Numbered from the stretch's first letter, positions 10,390-21,530 are shown. The stretch is DNA of 64,000 nucleotides from Tetrapyrgos nigripes (GCA_013368315.1 JAACJM010000341.1:1-64000); one strand, 5' to 3'. Notes: generated from the sequence alone by a model not told the origin. A program made the numbers and translations.

Positions 10390-12010
10390 AGAGTGCATGC
10401 AGGTTGCATCCAGAGTGCGCGCAGGTTGCGTCCAGAATGCGTGCAGGTTGCATCCAGAGTGCGTGCAGGTTGTGTCCAGAGTGGCGCGCAGGTTGCGTCC
10501 AGAGTGTGTGCAGGTTGCGTCCAGAGTGTGTGCAGGTTGCGTCCAGAGTGCGTGCAAGTTGCGTCCAGAGTGCGCGCAGGTTGCGTCCAGAGTGCGCGCA
10601 GGTTGCGTCCAGAGTGCGCGCAGGTTGCGTTCAGAGTGCGCGCAGGTTGCGTCCAGAGTGCGCGCAGGTTGCATCCAGAGTGCGCGCAGGTTGCATCCAG
10701 AGTGTGTGCAGGTTGTGTCCAGAGTGTGTGCAGGTTGCGTCCAGAGTGCGTGCAGGTTGCATCCAGAGTGTGCACAGGTTGCGTCCAGAGTGTGTGCAGG
10801 TTGCGTCCTGAGTGCGCGCAGGTTGCGTCCAGAGTGCGCACAGGTTGCATCCAGAGTGTGTGCAGGTTGCGTCCAGATTGCGCGCAGGTTGCGTCCGGAG
10901 TGCGCTGCATGCAGGTTGTGTCCAGAGTGCATCCAGAGTACGTGCAGGTTGCATCCAGAGTGTGTGCAGGTTGCGTCCATGGTGCGTGCAGAGTGTGCGC
11001 AGGTTGCGCGGTCCAGAGCATCCAGGGTGTGCGCAGGTTGTGTCCAGAGTGCGTCCAGAGTGTGTGCAGATTGTGGTTGCATCCAGAGTGCGTGCAAGTT
11101 GCGTCCAGAGTGCACACAGGTTGCGTCCAGAGTGTGGCAGGTTGCGTCCAGAGTGCGTGCAAGTTGCGTCCAGAGTGCGCACAGGTTGCGTCCAGAGTGT
11201 GTGCAGGTTGCGTCCAGAGTGTGTGCAGGTTGCGTCCAGAGTGCGTGCAGGTTGCGTCCAGAGTGTGTGCAGGTTGTGTCCAGAGTGTGTGCAGGTTGCC
11301 TCCAGAGTGCGCGCAGGTTGCGTCCAGGGTGTGCGCAGGTTGCGTCCAGAGTGTGTGCAGGTTGCGTCCGGAGTGCGCTGCGTGCAGGTTGCGTCCAGAG
11401 TGCGTGCAAGTTGCGTCCAGAGTGCGTGCAGGTTGTGTCCAGAGTGCATGCAGGTTGCATCCAGAGTGCGTGCAAGTTGCGTCCAGAGTGTGCGCAGGTT
11501 GTGTCCAGAGTGCGTGCAGGTTGCATCCAGAGTGTGTGCAGGTTGTGTCCAGAGTGTGTGCAGGTTGGGTCCAGAGTGCGTGCAGGTTGGGTCCAGAGTG
11601 TGCTCAAGTTGCGTCCATGGTGCGTGCAGGTTGTGTCCGTGGTGCACGCAGGTTGCGTCCACAGTGCGCGCAGGTGGTGTCCAGAGTGCGTGCAGGTTGC
11701 GTCCAGAGTGCGTGCAGGGTGCATCCAGAGTGCACGCAGATTGCGTTCAGAGTGCGCGCAGGTTGCGTCCAGAGTGCACGCAAGTTGCGTCCAGAGTGCG
11801 CACAAGTTGTGTCCAGAGTGCACGCAGGTTGCGTCCAAAGTGTGTCCATGGTGCATGCAGGTTGTGTGGTTGCATCCAGAGTGCGTGCAGGTTGCATCCA
11901 GGGTGCGTGCAGGTTGCATCCAGGGTGCGCGCAGGTTGTGTCCAGAGTGCGCGCAAGTTGCATCTGGACTGTGCGCAAGTTGCATCCAGAGTGCATGCAA
12001 GTTGCGTCGC
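10390..12010 (+). repeat. 22-bp satellite block B
   Basis: Units have the core GGTTGCGTCCAGAGTG followed by a hexamer varying among CGCGCA, CGTGCA, TGTGCA, CACGCA and CATGCA. About 74 units by length. Occasional partial units and CCATGG variants break the register. Confidence 0.95.
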
Positions 12011-12548
12011 AGGTTCGCACTCTGGATGCACTCTGGATGCACTCTGGACACAACCTTTGCACACTCTGGACGCACTCTAAACGCAACCTGTGTGCACTCA
12101 GGACGCAATCTGCACGCAATCTGGCCGCAACCTGCACGCACCCTGGACGCAACCTCTGCCCACTCTGGACGCAACCTGGACGCAACCTGTGTGCACTCAG
12201 GACGCAATCTGCACGCACTCTGGCCGCAACCTGCGCGCACCCTGGACGCAACCTCTGCCCACTCTGGACGCAACCTGGACACACTCTGGACGCACCCTGG
12301 ACGTAACCTGCATGCACTCTGGACGCAACCTGCGTGCACTCTGGATGCAACCTGCACGCACTCTGGACGCACTCTGGACACACCCTGCGCGCACCCTGGA
12401 CGCAACCTGCGTGCACTCTGGACGCAACTTGCACGCACTCTGGAAGCAACCTGCGCACACTCTGGACGCAACGTGCCCGCACTCTGGACGCAACCTGCAC
12501 GCACTCTGGACACAACTTGCACGCACTCTGGACGCAACTTGCACGCAC
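12011..12548 (-). repeat. 22-bp satellite block C
   Basis: Same unit in the orientation of block A, about 24 units. The switches lie near 12011 and 12548. Confidence 0.95.
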
Positions 12549-13830
12549 GCATCCAGAGTGTGTCCAGAGTGCACGCAGGTTGTGTCCAGAGTGCGTCCAG
12601 AGTGCACACAGGTTGCGTCCGGAGTGCACGCAGGTTGCATCTAGAGCGTCCAGAGTGCAAACAGGTTGCGTCCAGGGTGCGTGCAGGTTGTGTCCAGAGT
12701 GCGTCCAGAGTGCACACAGGTTGCATCCAGAGTGCGCGCAGGTTGCGTCCACAGTGCATGCAGGTTGCGTCCAGGGTGCGTCCAGAGTGCATCCAGGTTG
12801 CGTCCAGAGTGGGCAGAGGTTGCGTCCAGGGTGCGTGCAGATTGCGTCCTGAGTGCACACAGGTTGCGTTTAGAGTGCGTCCAGAGTGTGCAAAGGTTGC
12901 GTCCAGAGTGCATCCAGAGTGCATCCAGAGTGCGCGCAGGTTGTGTCCAGAGCAGAGTGCGCACAAGGTGCGTCCAGAGTGCGTCCATGGTGCATGCAGG
13001 TTGTGTGCTTGTGTCCAGAGTGCATGCAAGTTGCATCCAGAGTGCGTCCAGAGTGCACGCAGGTTGTGTTCAGAGCAGAGTGCGCACAAGTTGCGTCCAG
13101 AGTGCGCCCAGGTTGTGTCCAGAGTGCGTGCAGGTTGCGTCCAGAGTGCGTGCAGGTTGTGTCCAGATTGCGCACAGGTTGCGTCCAGAGTGCGTGCAGG
13201 TTGCATCCAGAGTGTGTCCATGGTGCGTGCAGGTTGTGTGGTTGTGTCCAGAGTGCACGCAGGTTGCGTCCAGAGTGCGTGCAGGTTGCGTCCAGAGTGC
13301 GTGCAGGTTGCGTCCAGAGTGCACGCAGGTTGTGTCCAGAGTGCGCGCAAGTTGTGTCCAGAGTGCGTCCATGGTGTGTGCAGGTTGTGTGGTTGTGTCC
13401 AGAGTTGGCGCAAGTTGTGTCCAGAGTGCGCGCAGGTTGCGTCCAGAGTGCGCGCAAGTTGCGTCCAGAGTGTGTGCAGGTTGCGTCCAGAGTGTGCGCA
13501 GGTTGCGTCCAGAGTGCACGCAGGTTGCGTCCAGAGTGCACACAGGTTGCGTCCAGAGTGCGCGCAGGTTGCCTCCAGCATGCGCGCAGGTTGCGTCCAG
13601 AGTGCGTGCAAGTTGCGTCCAGAGTGCACGCAGGTTGCCTCCAGAGTGCGTCCAGAGTGTGTCCAGCATGCATGCAGGTTGCGTCTGGAGTGTACACAAG
13701 TTGTGTCTGGAGTGCACGCAAGTTGTGTCCAGAGTGCATGCAAGTTGCATCCATGGTGCATGCAGGTTGCATCCACCGTGGTGTGCGCAAGTTGTGTCTG
13801 GGGGGGGTGCATCCAGAGTGTCTCCCAGCA
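12549..13830 (+). repeat. 22-bp satellite block D
   Basis: Same unit in the orientation of block B, about 58 units, ending in diverged copies before the right arm. Confidence 0.95.
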
Positions 13831-13863
13831 TCCAGTCCTCTTACTGTCACTTAAATGTGACAT

Positions 13864-14503
13864 TATATATTTTCCATCAATACATTTAATTTTTCAAATA
13901 TATTCTTTCCTTTTTGTTGTAATGTTTCAGTAATCCTGGCTGACTTACCCCAATATTACTGTGACTGAAATGTCACAGTAAGTCTCCTGTGAAACATTTG
14001 CCATCACTGTAGATTTACTGTATACTTGAATGATGTAAATCCTTTGTAATACAGACTTGAATTACTGGAAGATATACTGTGACTTTTTGTCACACTGAAA
14101 TGCTTCTGTATTTCTTGGCTGTATTACCTAATGTATTACTGTGACACCATGTCACTCTGAAATGTTCCTGTAATCCAACTTGTCTTACAGCAGTCTTACA
14201 GCATTGCTCCCAAAATTTCTTCTCTCTGTAATACTTCTGTAATCCAAGGCAGAATACTTGTTGAATGGCTTGCTGTAAGTTTGCTGTAATCCCTATGTAG
14301 GGCACCGGATCTACATCGATTTGGCCTCTGAAATGTCCCTGTAATACAACTTGTCTTACAGCAGTCTTACAGCATTGCTCTGGAAAATTCTTCTCTCTGT
14401 AATACCTCTGTAATACAAGGTGGATTACTTATTGAATGACTTGTTGTAAGGTCACTGTAATACCTCTGTATGGCAGATGATTTACAGGGATTTGCCTCCA
14501 GTG
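13864..14503 (-). repeat. Right inverted arm of the giant element
   Basis: Inverse copy of the left arm and slightly longer. Ends in the inverse of CACTGGAGGCAAATCC, followed by TAT. Confidence 0.92.
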
Positions 14504-14506
14504 TAT

Positions 14507-15688
14507 CGCCTGCTGCCCTGACACCATGCCCCATAGGACTCTATGTGCCCGTTGCTGCAGCTTCATTTCAGATCACCTGGTGTGTACCCCGCTGCAATTG
14601 AGAGCCCCAATGACCGCTTAACATCGCATTTAGGCGACGACACGTCGGCCGTCGAGCCAAACGCACACCCATGAGATGGCTTCTAGGTTTATTCACTGTC
14701 ATATTCTTTTCCACAACTGCTTGGTTCTCCCTCGTCACCATCCAACAATATCTCAATTTTCAATACATATATCACCCAGTCAACAGCAATATGCCGTCAT
14801 TGAACGAACGACTGGATGCTGTGGAGCTTCTATTCGAAAAGCTATTTTCTGTTACGCCTTTTCTTCAAGGAATAAATGCAAGTTTGCATCCCTCTCTGAT
14901 GTAAGTGAGAGACTAACAGATACTTGACCACAATAGTTCATCGCAGTAGATTCCATTGTCATATGGCGTGCCATATCTCTGTGGCCTCAAAAGAAGTATC
15001 TTAGATACATATTTGGCTTCTGGATTTTCGCGAGTGCAGGTAAGTGATGTTTTACTGATTGGCTTGATACCGCTCCTTAATTTACGCACACACAGTCATC
15101 GCTCTTGCGGATGGATTCAACACCGTTGTAATCAAAATCCGCGCCGCAGGAGATGCGTCCAAGGTCGACAGCTGGCAGAGACTGGATTCCTCTTCAATGC
15201 TTGTGTCCCTCTCCATTAATGTTGCCGCAACGACTTTCATTCTTGTCAAAGCTTGGTAGGCTATGTGTCGAGCCAAAACCATACTTTCCGAACTACTGAC
15301 GGAATCATTTTCGCTCACAGGCAAACCCGCCAGACGTGGGGAAACACAAACTTGGGGGGGTCTATGCCTTACCGAATCCTCATCTCCCTTATTGAATGTG
15401 GCTTCTTGTTCTGTGTCATCCAGGTGAGCTTGTCAACGGGGCGTGTACAGCTCACAATATTCATATTCTGTTATCTATAGGCAATCAATGCCTCTGTCGC
15501 CCTACACAACGGAAACTCATCATCGCTTGGTACCCTGGAGATGTTTGTACAGTCCTTTGCCGTCATGACGCCTATTTTTGCGGTGAGCCTATAGTTCGAT
15601 GTGTTGATTCTACAACCAAGAACCTGATGAATCGCGCTCCGCATAGGGCACCTATCCATCCATCGTCCTCCTCATCGTCCAACAATGA
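14507..15688 (+). pseudogene. Multi-pass membrane protein gene, remaining exons (family of unknown function)
   Basis: Continues the gene begun at 9138. Exons I can place: 14507-14579, 14634-14900 (end uncertain), 14937-15039, 15096-15255, 15321-15423, 15481-15582 and 15647-15688, with GT..AG introns. Hydrophobic stretches include LLGLFTVIFFSTTAWFSL, FIAVDSIVIWRAISLWP, LVSLSINVAATTFILVKAW, ILISLIECGFLFCVIQ and YPSIVLLIVQQ, fitting a protein of about seven membrane segments. Most junctions keep phase. The one at 14900/14937 does not, which points to an indel or a missed intron. A TGA at 15686-15688 follows QQ, while the frame stays open with a plausible cytoplasmic tail to about 15920, so it may be a nonsense mutation. 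With the 5.2-kb insertion in exon 1 the gene is very probably dead. Confidence 0.7.
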
Positions 15689-15689
15689 T

Positions 15690-16500
15690 CTGCAATCGAC
15701 GGTGAAACCGATGTCGTCATCTTCGAAACTACCATACCCACCCCCGAATACACACAGCACGGGCATGGTACTGCCAATGGGCACAACCTCACTTCAGTCA
15801 TCAGATTGAAAACTTACCAGGCTAGTGACCTTGAATCAGGGAATGGGAATTCAACGACTTGTGGCAAAGAATCTAGAGGGGTTGCAAGTAATAAAGATAA
15901 TGGTAGGTCCCGGCCAAAATAATTGGGTGCTTAAACAGGCGCTCATTTGAAAATACTCAAAAAAAGTGGCAAGGGCGAATAAATTTTGAACCGTGCTTTA
16001 TCTGACCTAGCTTCAAAGAACAAAATTGCTTTGAAAGGTCATTAAAGCAAAGTTACTAGTGTTTTTTTCTGCAAAGAATAATTTCAGAATACTTATTGAA
16101 GATGGTGGCTTTTCACAGTCTGAATTGTAGCGGGCCCAGATGCTCATCTGTTACATCCCATATTTACATACTTCTACATGTACTTATATGTCAATTATAT
16201 GTATTTGGATCCTTCGATGAATCAATGCAAGTTCAATATTCCCCAGTATCCAGTCCTTATCCAGCCCTTGCCCCATATAAGTACACAGTTCACCAATAAT
16301 ATATGATATTCGCTGCATTCCCTGCAGAGTCATTAGCTCGCCTGATCCTATCGGGATTCGGGACTTGGGAAGATCGTTCATTTTTTGCCGAAAAGATAAA
16401 ACAACATAGAACATACTTATGTATGTATACTAGCAGTAATGACTGGGCCCCTCTGCGAGCTCGATTCCACCTTCAGGATGTCCCCCCATTGCTCTCCATC
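15690..16500. other. Downstream tail and intergenic sequence
   Basis: The possible tail of the membrane protein runs to about 15920. Beyond that I see AT-rich sequence with no supported gene. Confidence 0.5.
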
Positions 16501-16539
16501 GGATTCCGATTCTCCAGATCAGGTATACATATATACAGA

Positions 16540-17073
16540 ACGTCAGTGGGATTCTTGCCATTGAAAAGCTTCCGACGAATATTCAGGTTGTAGAAGATGC
16601 AATAGGCAAATATCAAGGTGACTTCAATCCAAAAATTTCATCAAGGCCAAACGTCAATGTCCCGTGCCAATGAAAATGAGGGAAGAGAGGATAGGACAAG
16701 GACATACCATTACTCTGGACATCAGCCACAAAAGCTACAAGAGTAAGCACTGCAGTCAGAGCAGTGAAAGAGCCAGTTTTGAGTGCGAGGATTACTAGAC
16801 GGCGATTAGTAGGTCTGCCACCATTCCGGTTGATAACCACAAACTATCGTAAGGAATAACAGGATACATTTGTGAGGTACGAGACACCATACAGGACCTG
16901 AAAGTACTTACATCATGAAAGGGGTGTGGGCCATTGCCGAGGCGTAGCAAGATAGAGGCCATCACTAGCCAGAATGATAAAGTACATATTATTGTTATAC
17001 TTTTTACCCTCCCCGGGACCCCACCCAGCTTGTAGTACAAGAAATCAGGACTTTTTACAAATGTATGATACAT
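16540..17073 (-). pseudogene. Fragment of a second multi-pass membrane protein (DUF6534-like relic)
   Basis: On the minus strand a segment ending VADLLIAV is followed in another frame by NRRLVILALKTGSFTALTA and VLTLVAFVADVQSN. After a probable intron comes LIFAYCIFYNLNIRRKLFNG. The order and the RRL...TGSFTA..A pattern resemble the C-terminal half of basidiomycete DUF6534 proteins (membrane proteins of unknown role). About 20 residues that normally join the two segments are missing, and the frame changes there, so this is probably a relic. The family call is tentative. Confidence 0.45.
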
Positions 17074-17600
17074 TTGCCTTGTTACTTACTGCATACTGTC
17101 TTGAAGCATATTCTTCTGTCTGTTCATCAATCTAGAGTCTTTACTCGAGATTTCTATGCTGTTTATGGAACAGTTGCTTGTTTACTATTGGCTCTGACAA
17201 TTTTATCCTTTCATAATAGTGTTACATCAACTCATCAGTGTACCCACTTGTTGATATTACGATCACTTTTCTACAAGCACGAATGCTGCACGATTTCGTG
17301 GTGAAACTCAACTCAATCAGTCTGTGCAGTGATTTTTACCAGGAGAGGAGACACTTGCTTTGAATTTGAAGTTTGTGATTCTGTTGTCCGACCAGGTAAA
17401 GAAGAGGGTACTTAGAACTGATAAATTGGGGAAGATTTTCGTAGCAAGAAGGGAACCAATTGAGTTATATGTACTTGTATGACTTGGTGTTTCTGGTACA
17501 AAGAAGTCTAACAAAATAATGTGTACATTACAGGCTTGAAGTACTAGTGCTAGGTCCTCGTACTCGCCACGCGTTAGCGCTAGCCCACAACCACTTCATG
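17065..17600 (+). repeat. Dispersed repeat related to 61.9-62.95 kb
   Basis: CACTTTTCTACAAGCACGA (about 17263) matches CACTTTTTTACAAGCATGA (about 62127). ATTACAGGCTTGA followed by TACTCGCCACGCGTTAGC (about 17531-17577) matches 62892-62935. Copies are strongly diverged. Type unknown. Confidence 0.5.
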
Positions 17601-18135
17601 AAAGTAATTATACCGTCCATATAAATCCTAAAGTATCCTAGGATGCAATAAAAGAAAATCAATGGAAAAAAGCAGCATATATATAGTCAGCACCCACCCT
17701 CAGATCCTGGATTCCTGTCCTCCCCAACTTCACCTTCAATTCCTTCGTCCCCTCTTCCTTCGTCCCTTCTTCATTCATCCGATACTGTGAAGGAATCAAA
17801 GATAAGCACCAAAAAAAAAAAAAATACCACACCCAGATTACTTATGACTCGGAGTGCAGAAGCTGTTACAGCAGGAGCATCATGATCCTTCTAATTGCTG
17901 CGCCTTCTAACGTGAGTCAAGAAAAATCAGGCGAGAAAAGATATAGGCAGATTCGCGACAACCCTGAGAGGCCGCCCGTACAATAAATGACATTAGGATA
18001 AAAGGAAAGGGCTATGGAGCTATGGAATGGGAGGGAAGGGAAGGGGAAGGGGAAAATTTTTTTTTTTTTATAGTTTGGAAAAGGGTCGAGAACAGCCACA
18101 AAAACGATGACAAGCAGGTGAATCAAGAAAAGCCC

Positions 18136-18208
18136 AATGCCCTGAAACAGCAACAGAGGGAGAAAATTATAGAACAAAAGTCCAATGCCCTGAAACAGCG
18201 ACAAAGGA
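18136..18208 (+). repeat. Short tandem duplication
   Basis: AATGCCCTGAAACAGC occurs twice about 44 bp apart, each followed by a purine-rich stretch. An A+T-rich homopolymer run precedes it at 18055-18070. Confidence 0.8.
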
Positions 18209-18222
18209 TTGAGAAATAATCT

Positions 18223-19115
18223 TTAATGAGCCGGCCGACCAAAAAGAAGAGAATGAAGCACAACCAGATTCTTACGAATATAAATTTCAAAGGTACGAGA
18301 ACTCCAACATCCAGCTGCCTGAATTAAATGCGGCGAAACACCAGCCTGCGCCATTGAAGTGGCACCCCCTGCACGCATTGAATGACCTGAGATGTTGGCA
18401 TCAGGAAGAAGCATCTTCAACTTCTTGATAAACCAATCACGAGTGGGAACTTTGCCGTTGGATCTGATCCAAAGTTCTGGGCGAAGGGGGAATTGTTCAT
18501 CTCGTGAGTCGAGATAGGAAAGAAAGTGTGGAGTGGGATTGGATGGACGGTTGGTGGTTTGAATGACAACGAGGTTGCCCTCAAGAAACGATCAGCTTTA
18601 TTTCCAGGCAGGAAAAAGGAGTACTGGTTTGGATCAGCGATATCTACAGAATGCCGCAACATAGTTTTGTGTCGATTGATGAGTTGTTTTTTTGAAGGAT
18701 CTGTGATTTCCTCCAAGCGAAGCAACCCATGGAACCCCGTTAATACCATCGCTTTGAATAGGAAATCGTCATGTGATTGGGAGGAGGAGAGGGAATGAAT
18801 GATAATGTCGAGTTGGTCATGGGACAGGGGAAGTTTTCTGTTAATGGGAGTACCCCATCGTCATAGACAACTAGTCATTGTGCGTGTGACGAGGGATAAA
18901 TTTCGGGCTTGACGAACCTCGGGGTAGTGTACCTCGAGTTCACTGGCAATACCGGAGAGATAGTTGTTGATGGATCAAGGATTGATATGCGCAGACATGA
19001 AAACTGCGTACATGCTGAGGTTCTCGGGAGTAGGAGTGATGAGGAAGTCATGAATCTTGCAGAACGTAAGGTAGGAATTTAAAGCAGAAGAATAAGAAGA
19101 AGAAGTATCAATAGA
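18223..19115 (-). pseudogene. Tyrosine recombinase (DIRS/Crypton type), broken
   Basis: The minus strand encodes a tyrosine recombinase: an N-terminal SAM-like part (YLTFCKIHDF, ENLSMYAVFMSAHI, NNYLSGIASELE), then GFHGLLRLEEIT with the first catalytic Arg, GHSMRAGGATSMA with HxxR, and WSSRTFEIYIRKN with the nucleophilic Tyr. Two in-frame TGA codons lie in the N-terminal part (after HINP and before RWGTPINRK), and a frameshift lies near 18583 (KADRFL to GNLVVIQ). All catalytic residues remain readable, so the damage looks recent. Such enzymes integrate DIRS-type retrotransposons through a DNA circle. No reverse transcriptase is next to it. Cryptons are the alternative. Confidence 0.85.
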
Positions 19116-19718
19116 AAAACTGAGACAAAATGTCGGAAAAATCAATTCGGCCTGATAAGCGCTCGCAACGGGTTACAATGGCTGGATCTGGGCGAGGCAT
19201 TACAATGCATCACCGGCAAGAGAAAATTTAATAAGGAGAGGCGGATGCCGTGCTTGTAATGGCTTATGACACTGTGGGGCTTGCAATGGCAACAGGGTTG
19301 TGAGGGACGCCCAAACTTGCTAGGCGATGCCAAAATAATTAGTTAGGCGATATTCAATGTAGATCGTTCACTTAATCTAATGAAGGATTGCCATTTGAAA
19401 GGCTTGAACCCGTGTCGGACCAGTAATCTAATAGTCGCCAGTGACAGTAATGATTAAGACAGCTAAGCCATGGTTCTGTTATTATACGTAGGGAACAAGC
19501 TCATCATATAGAGCTACTCGTGTCTGATGTACTCAGTGCCGCTTTCCCCTTGTTCAGTCAAAGGCTCATGTAGGCATGATATCTCTTTGGATTTGATATA
19601 TACATGTTTGTTGTCATTGACACGTAGCAAGGAATCAGTACAAGCATTGTAGCTATCAAAGTAGTAGACAGTAATTGGTGTATGTTACACTGGAGATCAA
19701 TGGAGACATCAACAGAAA
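19116..19718. other. Intergenic sequence
   Basis: No gene supported. A tRNA-like pair of A- and B-box motifs on the minus strand (about 19384-19470) does not fold into a tRNA. See the rejected list. Confidence 0.5.
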
Positions 19719-20740
19719 TCATTTCCTTGCAGCTCGCTTTCCACGTCCACGTGGCTTTGGATCAGACATATCAGCAGACTCAGCTCCAACTTCTGCAGCA
19801 GTCAGTGCTATGCGTCGGCGGCTAGCACGAGGTTCCACGGGTTGGAGTTGGTTAGACAGATTAGACGCGTTTGGCTGGATGATCTGGACAGATGGACCAG
19901 GTTCGGATACGATGGGAACTTCAGGCACAACAGGATGGACAGATGGACTAGGTTCGGATACGATGGGAACTTCAGGCACAACAGAATCCATCTGTGACTC
20001 CGCATGCGCGATACTGCTGGGAATTGCCGGGGTAGATGGGTGTTGCGATTGGGGTGTTCCGGCTTGGATCCGTCGTCTCATTGCTGCCATCTCGTCGAAT
20101 TCTTCATCATCTAGTAGCTCTTCAGTCTCATCATTACTTGCTACAGATGAATGTCCCGCAAACATGTGTTTGTCGTAAAACGCGAATAATTCCTTTGCAA
20201 AACCATCACCCTTGAGCTCGCTCTTGACGATGAATTTCCTGAACAGATAAAAATCCTCTCGGTAGTTGTTCTGGGTTGCTGATCCCTTCTCCGAAAATAT
20301 AGGATCCGAGGATAGAAGGAATTTCAACTGTAGCCAAAACTCGTGGGTAAGTTTTTGGAGAAAGAAATGCATCTATTACACGCACTGTTATACCAGACCA
20401 CGCAATCAGTGACGCGTTGACATTCTTCACTCCCCACTGCATACCCAACAGTCGGCCTTCAAACTTGAATTTTGGATTTTTAATGGAAGACGGTCCGAAG
20501 AGCGCTACACGAATCATCTGAATGATAATCAACAGTAAGTACTAGGTAAAACACAACGCAGATCTTGAGACTTACGGCAGGCTGAATTTCATTCATAAAG
20601 GGTCTTTTGCTTGTGTCGCAATCAGGGAAGAATATAGGAGAGAAACGATTCTTCTTTCTGATTACGAGGCCTTTAGGCTGAGTTAACTTAGGTCGACCTC
20701 GAAAATGTTCCCAGGGGTTCAGTCTCCCACCCCTTTTCAT
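19719..20740 (-). CDS. Uncharacterised Agaricomycete family protein, 3' part (DUF6698-like)
   Basis: Minus-strand exons read MKRGGRLNPWEHFRGRPK up to MNEIQPA, then MIRVALFGPSS to SLIAWSGITV, then LKFLLSSDPIFSEKGSATQ to the stop at 19719. Introns of about 50-60 bp have GT..AG ends. The order RVALFGPSS, AWSGITVLKFLLSSD, DFYLFRKFIV, AFYDKHMFAG resembles a family expanded in mushroom genomes, which I believe is DUF6698. The C-terminal tail is low complexity, with a tandem duplication of VVPEVPIVSEP and a basic end (RGRGKRAARK). Upstream homology resumes at 22060-22917, so the two may be one gene split by other DNA. Function unknown. Confidence 0.55.
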
Positions 20741-20870
20741 CCGGTCTCTACCTTCCCGACAACCAAAATGTGTCTAGACTCGGTCTGGACCGGGTCCAAT
20801 GACCGCTGATGACGTCGACAACCCATGCTAGCGTGTCGAGCGTGTCGACTCGTCTTGCTCGCAGCTCATC

Positions 20871-21050
20871 ATGTTTCCCCCCACCACAAATCCCTCTAAA
20901 AGCAAACCAGATCCAATGGGGAAAGTATATATATTGGTCAACAAGGACCTCAACCGCTGGGAACTGTCGCTTTTGAAGAGATACTTAGAAGGAAAGGCCA
21001 GAGAGAAACTGAAACCTTTTTCTATGTATGTCTACATTGCGCCTATATAA
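20871..21050 (+). CDS. Small hypothetical ORF (59 aa)
   Basis: MFPPTTNPSKSKPDPMG followed by KVYILVNKDLNRWELSLLKR. It is open to a TAA at 21048-21050 and could instead be a first exon, with a donor GTATGT near 21033. It runs opposite to the neighbouring family gene. I do not recognise it. Confidence 0.2.
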   Translation: MFPPTTNPSKSKPDPMGKVYILVNKDLNRWELSLLKRYLEGKAREKLKPFSMYVYIAPI

Positions 21051-21063
21051 GTATACTCACTCA

Positions 21064-21522
21064 CAGTGCTCTCCTTAAGGCCTTATTTAAGGGCGATCCC
21101 AGGACTTACGCCTTAAATATTTAATAATGGTTATTAACTAGAGTTTATTTAAGGCTTATTTAAGGGCAAATGATTTTTTTTACTACAAGTCTACTCTTTA
21201 TATTCATCCCCAGAACTCTCTAACACTCCATCATCTAGTACCTCATATCATACTTGATGCACCTGAGACAGTGAGCCCTTGAGTCAGGCTTGTTTGACTT
21301 TTCTCCTTTTTAGATGAACTTCCAGAGTGGTCCCTTGTCACAAGCTGTGGCTTGAGAGAAATAGAGTGTATTGCTGAGGAGTACTGTACTTCAGGCTTCA
21401 CAAAAAGTTATGTGGCTATGTAGCAACATATGTATATTAAGGCTTAATTAAGGCTTAGATTCCTCCTGCTCCTCAGTAAAGCCTTAATTATTTTTCATTT
21501 TAAGCCCTTAGGGAGAACACTG
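21064..21522. mobile_element. hAT-like MITE, 459 bp
   Basis: The ends are CAGTGCTCTCCTTAAGG and, inversely, CAGTGTTCTCCCTAAGG. The flanks CTCACTCA (21056-21063) and CTGACTCA (21523-21530) match at 7 of 8 bases, the duplication length of hAT elements. The interior is rich in TTAAGGC/GCCTTAA motifs and has no coding capacity. Confidence 0.75.
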
Positions 21523-21530
21523 CTGACTCA

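Larger units (their letters stand above)
9313..14503. mobile_element. Giant non-autonomous CACTG-ended element with inverted arms and a 22-bp satellite core
   Basis: The left end CACTGGAGGCAAATCC (from 9313) is repeated inversely at the right end (to 14503). TAT flanks both ends (9310-9312 and 14504-14506). Arms of roughly 580 bp (left) and 640 bp (right) are inverted copies rich in ATTACAG/TGTAAT motifs, which resemble the subterminal transposase-binding repeats of CACTA elements. The core, about 3.9 kb, is a tandem 22-bp repeat. There is no transposase inside, so it would need one in trans. It shares CACTGGAGG with the MITE at 8724. The 3-bp duplication and CACTG ends support a CACTA/EnSpm (possibly Plavaka) relative. 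Confidence 0.85.

Noticed and set aside
5936..13830. CRISPR-like arrays
   Set aside because: The repeats are contiguous minisatellites without unique spacers, in a eukaryotic genome.
9790..13863. A 1357-residue minus-strand frame and similar long frames on both strands (776-1260 residues)
   Set aside because: They are translations of the stop-free 22-bp satellite and of its arms; frames rotate from unit to unit and there is no codon or domain signal.
19384..19470. Possible tRNA on the minus strand (A box TGGCTTAGCTG, B box GGTTCAAGCC)
   Set aside because: No acceptor stem and a poor T stem; at best a decayed tRNA or SINE piece.
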